Source of the DNA: Lentzea sp. NBRC 102530
GTDB taxonomy: Bacteria; Actinomycetota; Actinomycetes; Mycobacteriales; Pseudonocardiaceae
Direction: 5' to 3'
NCBI RefSeq assembly: GCF_030269365.1
Contig: NZ_BSTF01000019.1
Span: forward strand, 122,915 to 186,914
Length of the DNA: 64,000 nt
Shown: positions 59,662 through 64,000 of the stretch, piece after piece
How positions within the stretch are numbered: position 1 is the first letter of the stretch
Layout: each line of letters begins with the position of its first letter
Notes under the pieces: model-generated
What the model saw: only the letters and a program-made list of their open reading frames with translations
What the model was told of the DNA's origin: nothing
The model's database searches: none
Position numbers and translations under genes: made by a program

Positions 59662-59748
59662 CTCGGTCACAAGTGGGGGTTCGAATCCCTCTCCCGGCAC
59701 CAACCGCGCCGGGATAGCCCAAGTCGGCAGAGGCAGCCGGGATCAAGC
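59662..59748 (+). tRNA. candidate circularly permuted tRNA (locus X, possibly Leu)
   Basis: The 3' half comes first: T arm GGGGG-TTCGAAT-CCCTC (59675-59691), acceptor strand TCCCGGC (59692-59698), discriminator A, encoded CCA (59700-59702). After only 5 nt the 5' half follows: acceptor GCCGGGA (59708-59714, 7/7 complementary), TA, D arm GCC-loop-GGC (59717-59734). Anticodon-stem strands CTCGG (59662-59666) and CCGGG (59737-59741) pair with one G-U; the next bases ATCAAGC would give U33 and anticodon CAA. No GCCGGGA exists upstream, so no normal-order tRNA can be drawn. The anticodon and the ends are uncertain. Confidence 0.55.
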
Positions 59749-59813
59749 TCAGACTCTCGCTCCAGGTTCAGCATTTCCGCCGAACGCCAGATCGCCCGAG
59801 ACCGGACAAGACT

Positions 59814-59892
59814 CGCCGAGGTGCAGGTTCGAATCCTGCTGGCCGCTCTGCCTGCGGCCGTAGCTCAACGGAAGAGCGCGGCGACCTAAGGA
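59814..59892 (+). tRNA. candidate circularly permuted tRNA (locus Y)
   Basis: Again the 3' half comes first: CGCCG (59814-59818), AGGT, T arm GCAGG-TTCGAAT-CCTGC (59823-59839), acceptor TGGCCGC (59840-59846), discriminator T, no CCA. After 6 nt comes the 5' half: acceptor GCGGCCG (59854-59860; six Watson-Crick pairs plus one G-U), TA, D arm GCTC-AACGGAA-GAGC (59863-59877), CGGCG (59879-59883, 5/5 complementary to CGCCG). The D loop and U73 resemble tRNA-Gly; a T33 at 59887 would instead give AAG. Identity is unresolved. Confidence 0.5.
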
Positions 59893-59941
59893 CTGATCCG
59901 ACTCTTAAACGTCGCTGGTGTGTGCAATTGGGCGGCCAAAC

Positions 59942-59972
59942 GAGGCCCCGGACTGGACATGTCCGGGGCCTC
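59942..59972. terminator. hairpin terminator between tRNA-like loci and MFS gene
   Basis: GAGGCCCCGGAC, 7-nt loop, GTCCGGGGCCTC: a perfect 12-bp stem, 9 nt from the MFS stop codon. It can serve both strands. Confidence 0.75.
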
Positions 59973-59981
59973 ACCTATTGG

Positions 59982-61427
59982 TCAGTGGGCCATGACCTCG
60001 CCGGAGGCGTTGGTCTTGCTCGGCAGCATGGCCGCCACCACGATCGTCACGACGGCCAGCACGGTGGCCACGACGAAGGCCAGCTTCATGCCGCTCAGCT
60101 GTGCCGCCGACGCCGCTGCACCCTCGGCGACCAGCGACGACGAACGCGCCGACATCACGGTCACGACCAGCGCGGTGCCGACGGCCGCGGCCACCTGCTG
60201 CAGGGTGCCGAGGATCGAGCTGCCGTGCGGGTACATGTTCGGCGGCAGGGCGCCCATGCCGAGGGTGAAGATCAGCGTGAACGTGGCGGCGAGGCTGACC
60301 ATCAGCAACGCGTGCAGGGCCAGGACCTGCCAGTACGGCATGGACATCGAGACCTGGGTGAAGCCCGCGAGGGACAGGACGATGCCGATCGAGCCCGGGA
60401 GGATCAGCGGGCGGCTGCCCAGGCGGTCGTAGAGGCGGCCGACGGTCGGGCCCAGCAGGCCCATGGCGAGACCGCCGGGCATCAGGAGGAGGCCCGTCTG
60501 GAGCGGGGTGAGGCCCCGGAGGTTCTGCAGGTAGAGGGGGAGCAGGATCATCGAGCCCATCATCGCCAGGAAGGCGACGCACATCAGGGCCAGCGACAGG
60601 GCGAACGTGCGGTGGGTGAGCGTGCGGAGGTCCATCAGCGGGGCGCCGGTGCGCTGGAGCTTGAGCTGGCGCAGCACGAAGGACGCGATGGTGGCGGCGC
60701 CCGCGATGACGATGCCGATGCTCGGCCCCAGGTTGGACTCGCCCTCACCGAAGAGGCTCAGGCCGTAGACCAGGCCGCCGAAGCCCAGCGTGGCCATCGC
60801 GGCCGAGGCCCAGTCGAGGGTGCTGACCTGGGGTTCGCCGATGTTGTCCAGCTGGCGGAGGCCGAAGTACGTGACGGCGCCGGCGATCGGGATGACGGCG
60901 ACGAAGAGCAGGCGCCACGAGCCGAGCTGGAGGATCAGGCCCGAGATGGCCGGGCCGAGGGCCGGGGCCACCGAGATGGCGAGCGTGACGTTGCCCATCA
61001 CCTTGCCGCGGTCCTGCTCCGGGACGACGGTCATCAGGGTGGTCATCAGCAACGGCATCATGACGGCGGTGCCCGCCGCCTGGATGATGCGGCCCGCCAG
61101 GAGGACGGAGAACGTCGGCGCCACCGCGGACAGCGCGGTGCCGGCCAGGAAGACGCCCATGGCGATCGTGTAGCCCTGGCGGGTGGTGACCCGCTGGAGG
61201 AACCAGCCGGTGACCGGGATCACGGCGGCCATCGTGAGCATGAAGGCCGTGGAGACCCATTGCGCGGCCTGTTCGGTCACGTGCAGGGACTCCATGAGGC
61301 GCGGGATCGCGTTGATCATCAGCGTCTCGTTGAGGATCACGACGAACGTCGCCAGCACCAGCAGGCGCACCACCAGGGGTGTTTTGCCCGCTTGCGCGGT
61401 AGGTCGGTCTTCGATCGCTGCAGGCAT
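59982..61427 (-). CDS. DHA2-type MFS drug exporter
   Basis: A 481-aa membrane protein with about 14 helices, of the EmrB/QacA class. Motif A-like GRLYDRLGSRPLI, motif C-like LGPAISGLILQLGSW and the N-terminal LNETLMINAIPRLM are visible. It would export toxic organic compounds with proton antiport. It is preceded by a short Arg-rich reading frame that could attenuate expression. ATG start with AGGGCC upstream. Confidence 0.92.
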   Translation of the reverse strand: MPAAIEDRPTAQAGKTPLVVRLLVLATFVVILNETLMINAIPRLMESLHVTEQAAQWVSTAFMLTMAAVIPVTGWFLQRVTTRQGYTIAMGVFLAGTALSAVAPTFSVLLAGRIIQAAGTAVMMPLLMTTLMTVVPEQDRGKVMGNVTLAISVAPALGPAISGLILQLGSWRLLFVAVIPIAGAVTYFGLRQLDNIGEPQVSTLDWASAAMATLGFGGLVYGLSLFGEGESNLGPSIGIVIAGAATIASFVLRQLKLQRTGAPLMDLRTLTHRTFALSLALMCVAFLAMMGSMILLPLYLQNLRGLTPLQTGLLLMPGGLAMGLLGPTVGRLYDRLGSRPLILPGSIGIVLSLAGFTQVSMSMPYWQVLALHALLMVSLAATFTLIFTLGMGALPPNMYPHGSSILGTLQQVAAAVGTALVVTVMSARSSSLVAEGAAASAAQLSGMKLAFVVATVLAVVTIVVAAMLPSKTNASGEVMAH

Positions 61428-61453
61428 GTCAGGCCCTCACTCGGTTGCTGGCA

Positions 61454-61525
61454 TCAGGTTCTTCGCGACACCGGAGAAGACCTGCGGCGTTGAAGGAACT
61501 CATCGGTACCTCGAGTGTTCCTCAT
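61454..61525 (-). CDS. possible 23-aa leader peptide upstream of MFS exporter
   Basis: An ATG frame (MRNTRGTDEFLQRRRSSPVS...) ends 26 nt before the MFS start. Arg codons make up 7 of 23 residues, with RRR and RR runs. Such arrangements can couple ribosome stalling by antibiotics to exporter expression. No clear pair of alternative hairpins was worked out, so this is tentative. Confidence 0.3.
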   Translation of the reverse strand: MRNTRGTDEFLQRRRSSPVSRRT

Positions 61526-61620
61526 CCGCTGCCTGGTCTCATCCAGGTTTTCTCGTCCGTCTACCGGTACGTCGAACGAGCGGGCGCCCGATCGACACGG
61601 CGCGCAGTAGTTTTTCGGGG

Positions 61621-62852
61621 ATGGGGCTGCGGCTGGGTGGGTTGATCGGCGAATATGGGGTTCCTGGGGCTCAGGTGGCCGTGCTGAGCTGCGGAAACGT
61701 GACCAGCGAGGCTGCCGGTGTGCTGAGCGTGCGAACCCGGGCCGAGGTCACGGACGACTCGCTGTTCAAGGTCGGGTCGATCACCAAGGTCTGGACGGCG
61801 ACGCTCGTGCAGCACCTGGCGAACGACGGGCTGCTGGACCTGGACGCACCCGTCGCCGACCACCTGCCCGGGTTTCCGGCGACCTCACCGCACGACACCT
61901 CCTCACCCACACGGGCGGGATCGACAGCAACCACTTCTTCGACACCGGACGCAACGGTGATGCGATCAGGCGGTACGCCGACGCCATCGCGGCCGCGGGG
62001 TCGCCGTTCGCGCCCGGCGCGCTCTTCTCCTACTCCAACAGCGGGTACGTGGTGCTGGGGCGGCTGGTGGAGGTGGTCAGCGGGCAGGCGTTCCACGACG
62101 TGCTGAGGGAACGGCTCATCGAGCCGCTGCGGATCGACGAGGTCGCCACCGACGCGGACGAGGCCGTGCTGCACCGGACGGCGGTCGGTCACGGCGCGGA
62201 CGCAACGCCGGTCACGAGGTGGGCTGTCGCGTACGGAACGGCGCCCAGCGGATCGCACTTCGCGATCAGCGCACGGCAGTTGATGGAGTTCGTGCGGCTG
62301 CACCTCGACGAGCCCGCGCTGGCGGCGATGCGCGACGACCAGGGCGTGGAGGTACCGGACTTCGGCAACGGCGCGGTCGGCTGGGGGCTGGGGTACATGC
62401 GGTACCGGGGTGGCGTCGTCGGGCACACCGGGGTGTCGAAGGGGCAGAAGGCCTTCCTCCGCGTCGACGCCGAGCGGAAGCGGGCGGTGGCCGTGCTGAC
62501 GAACAGCGTGAACAGCGAACGACTGGCGCACGACGTCATCGACGAGCTGATGGGCAAGGAACCGCTGCCGGTGCCGCCCGAGAAGCCCGAACCCGTTGAC
62601 CCCCGAACCATGTGCGGCACCTATCGCGACCAACTCCACGACATCACCCTCACGACGGAGAACGGCCACGGGGTGCTGATCTACCGGCCGCGCACGGAGA
62701 TGGGCGTCGGCAGGCGCGTCCCGGTCGTCAGGTACGGCGACAACTCGATCATCGCCACCACTCCGACGGCGGACGGTTACCAGGTGTACTCGCTGCTGGG
62801 GGACGGCCGGTACCTGCACAACGGCGCGGCCGCCTGGCGGGTCACACCGTGA
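61621..62852 (+). pseudogene. frameshifted serine hydrolase (beta-lactamase family)
   Basis: The N-terminal frame from ATG 61621 reads a normal class C start with SLFKVGSITKVW (SxxK) up to about 61875 (DAPVADHLPGF). The sequence then continues in the -1 frame as DLTARHLLTHTGGID, SYSNSGYVV (YxN) and GHTGVSKG (HxG) to 62852. Both halves are well conserved and the rest of the protein is complete (about 410 aa in total), so one base was gained or lost near 61875-61885. Either recent inactivation or a sequencing error explains this. Confidence 0.8.
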
Positions 62853-63801
62853 CGACGACGTTGCCGCGCTTGTGACCTGCGTCGACGTACCGGTGTGCGG
62901 ACGCGATGTCGGCCAGTGGATAGGTGCGGTCGACGACCACGCGCAGTTCGCCCGATTCCAGCAGCGAGCTGATCAACGGCAACGCCGCGCGCTTGTCGAC
63001 GGACATGCCGACCAGCACGCGCTTGCCGCCGCGCAGCAACGTCCACAACGCCCAGAGGTTGTTCGTCAGGCCGGTGGTCGGCAGGTACTTGCCGCCGGTG
63101 CGCAAAGACCTTCGGGCATCACGGAAAGAAGACTTGGTCACGGTGTCGAAGACGATGTCGTAGGTGCCGACGTCAGCGGTGAAGTCGTGGGTGGTGTAGT
63201 CGATCACGTGATCGGCTCCCAGGGAGCGGACCAGGTCGACGTTCGACGGGCCGCAGACGGCGGTGACGGTGGCGCCGAGGTGCTTGGCCAGCTGGACGGC
63301 GTAGGTGCCGATGCTGCCGGACGCGCCGTTGATCAGGACGTGCTGATCGGGGCGGAGCTTTGCCTTGTCCCGCAGGAAGAACAGCGCCGTGGTGGCGCCG
63401 TCCACCGCGGCTGCGGCCTCGACGAACGTCGACGACGAAGGCTTCGGAGCCAGCGAACCGGTGGCCGGTAGGCGGACGTAGTCGGCGTGCGCGCCCACGG
63501 CGAAGCCCGTGAAGCCGAAGACCTCGTCGCCGGGACTGAACGCGGTCACGTCGGCGCCGACCTCCTCGACCGTGCCGGACACTTCCAGGCCCAGCGTGCG
63601 CAGGTGTGCCCGTGGGCGGCGCAGGCCCAGGATCACCCTGCCCCACCACGGTTCTCCCCGGCGCATGGCGCATTCGGCGGAGGTCACGGTCGTCGCGTGG
63701 ACCTTGATCAGGACGTCGCCGCGGCGGACGGGAGGGATCGGCCTCTCGACCACCTGGACCACGTCGGGTGGGCCGAAGCTCGTGTGCACGGCGGCTCTCA
63801 T
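62842..63801 (-). CDS. zinc-free MDR-family quinone reductase/alcohol dehydrogenase
   Basis: A 319-aa medium-chain dehydrogenase. The N-terminal GroES-like domain (RAAVHTSFGPPDVVQVVE) lacks the Cys cluster of zinc dehydrogenases; the NADPH site is INGASGSIGTYAVQLAKHLGA. This fits NAD(P)H:quinone reductase (QOR) relatives. ATG 63801 was chosen over the longer frame because MRAAVH is the family start. It overlaps the convergent hydrolase remnant by 11 nt. Confidence 0.9.
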   Translation of the reverse strand: MRAAVHTSFGPPDVVQVVERPIPPVRRGDVLIKVHATTVTSAECAMRRGEPWWGRVILGLRRPRAHLRTLGLEVSGTVEEVGADVTAFSPGDEVFGFTGFAVGAHADYVRLPATGSLAPKPSSSTFVEAAAAVDGATTALFFLRDKAKLRPDQHVLINGASGSIGTYAVQLAKHLGATVTAVCGPSNVDLVRSLGADHVIDYTTHDFTADVGTYDIVFDTVTKSSFRDARRSLRTGGKYLPTTGLTNNLWALWTLLRGGKRVLVGMSVDKRAALPLISSLLESGELRVVVDRTYPLADIASAHRYVDAGHKRGNVVVTV

Positions 63802-63940
63802 GCGAGAACGGTAAGGAACGCCGGATTCGTTCCAGCACAACGGTTCTGAGAATCAGGGACAAGCAGGGTGCCACCTAGATGAGTAAGTCCTAAGCATGGG
63901 CGGTGTCTGGAGACAGACGAAGGGTGTTCAAGATCAGTTT

Positions 63941-64000
63941 GTGAGGACCGACCTGAACACCCTTCTGACCGCACTCTACGTCAAGATCGATGACCACCTG
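63941..64000 (+). mobile_element. start of an IS982-like transposase (cut by window end)
   Basis: The GTG at 63941 opens a frame VRTDLNTLLTALYVKIDDHL running to the window edge. The DLxTLLTALYVKIDDHL start is typical of IS982-family transposases in actinomycetes. Only 20 codons are visible; the left inverted repeat was not identified with certainty in 63842-63940. Confidence 0.6.

Noticed and set aside
59708..59846. A single intron-bearing tRNA made from the 5' half of X and the 3' half of Y
   Set aside because: Acceptor strands GCCGGGA and TGGCCGC are not complementary.
59854..59938. A normal-order tRNA with an intron at locus Y
   Set aside because: GCGAC (59881-59885) can pair with GTCGC (59911-59915), but no T arm follows and the end GGGCGGCCA is not complementary to acceptor GCGGCCG, whereas TGGCCGC just upstream is.

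Overview
The window is very GC-rich chromosomal DNA from an actinomycete, most likely a member of the Pseudonocardiaceae (Lentzea/Saccharothrix-like). Evidence for this is mycothiol biosynthesis (MshA) and mycothiol-dependent enzymes, F420-type oxidoreductases, a heparin-binding-hemagglutinin/DUF2516 gene group with a mycobacterial order, many GTG starts, and at least nine genes whose -10 box lies 6-7 nt before the start codon (leaderless transcripts). The genus is inferred from gene content and was not tested by alignment.

Layout. 1-9.6 kb: YbjN, MshA and a hydrolase, an L,D-transpeptidase, an SDR, a protease-like protein, MurB with a small IS5-like MITE against its stop codon, a run of small enzymes and PurU. 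9.6-17.7 kb: a lipoprotein/YbaB operon with one broken gene, an aminotransferase homologue lacking the PLP lysine, a LOG protein, a TipAL-like MerR regulator, a PfpI protein, and the XRE-HbhA-DUF2516 group. 17.7-27.3 kb: methyltransferase, membrane NACHT NTPase, PadR-regulated ABC transporter, CGNR regulator, DUF445 protein, aminotransferase. 27.3-31.4 kb: a cassette of sigma factor, two small proteins, TPR-CHAT protease and convergent subtilase. 31.5-36.7 kb: a proline-rich secreted protein, a multi-hairpin intergenic region, MocR/YczE, and a Clp_N-HTH pair divergent from a PP2C-like gene; then tRNA-Phe, -Asp and -Glu. 36.8-45.9 kb: TetR, copper export (CopZ/CopA), cold-shock protein, a second L,D-transpeptidase, a glutamate-type binding protein and redox genes. 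45.9-52.8 kb: an operon of NfeD-like membrane protein, flotillin and a 1472-aa AAA+ ATPase. 52.8-58 kb: LLM oxidoreductase, CobW GTPase, two serine hydrolases, aldo/keto reductase. 58-60 kb: tRNA-Lys, two orphan genes, and two tRNA-like loci in which the 3' half precedes the 5' half. 60-64 kb: MFS exporter with an upstream Arg-rich reading frame, a frameshifted serine hydrolase, a quinone reductase, and the start of an IS982-like transposase.

The most interesting features are (i) two adjacent tRNA-like loci at 59.66-59.89 kb that look circularly permuted, and (ii) the sigma factor / small proteins / TPR-CHAT protease / subtilase cassette at 27.4-31.4 kb, which resembles the protease-plus-sigma-factor logic of type III-E CRISPR (Craspase) but without CRISPR. 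No rRNA, CRISPR array, intact prophage or biosynthetic cluster was seen.
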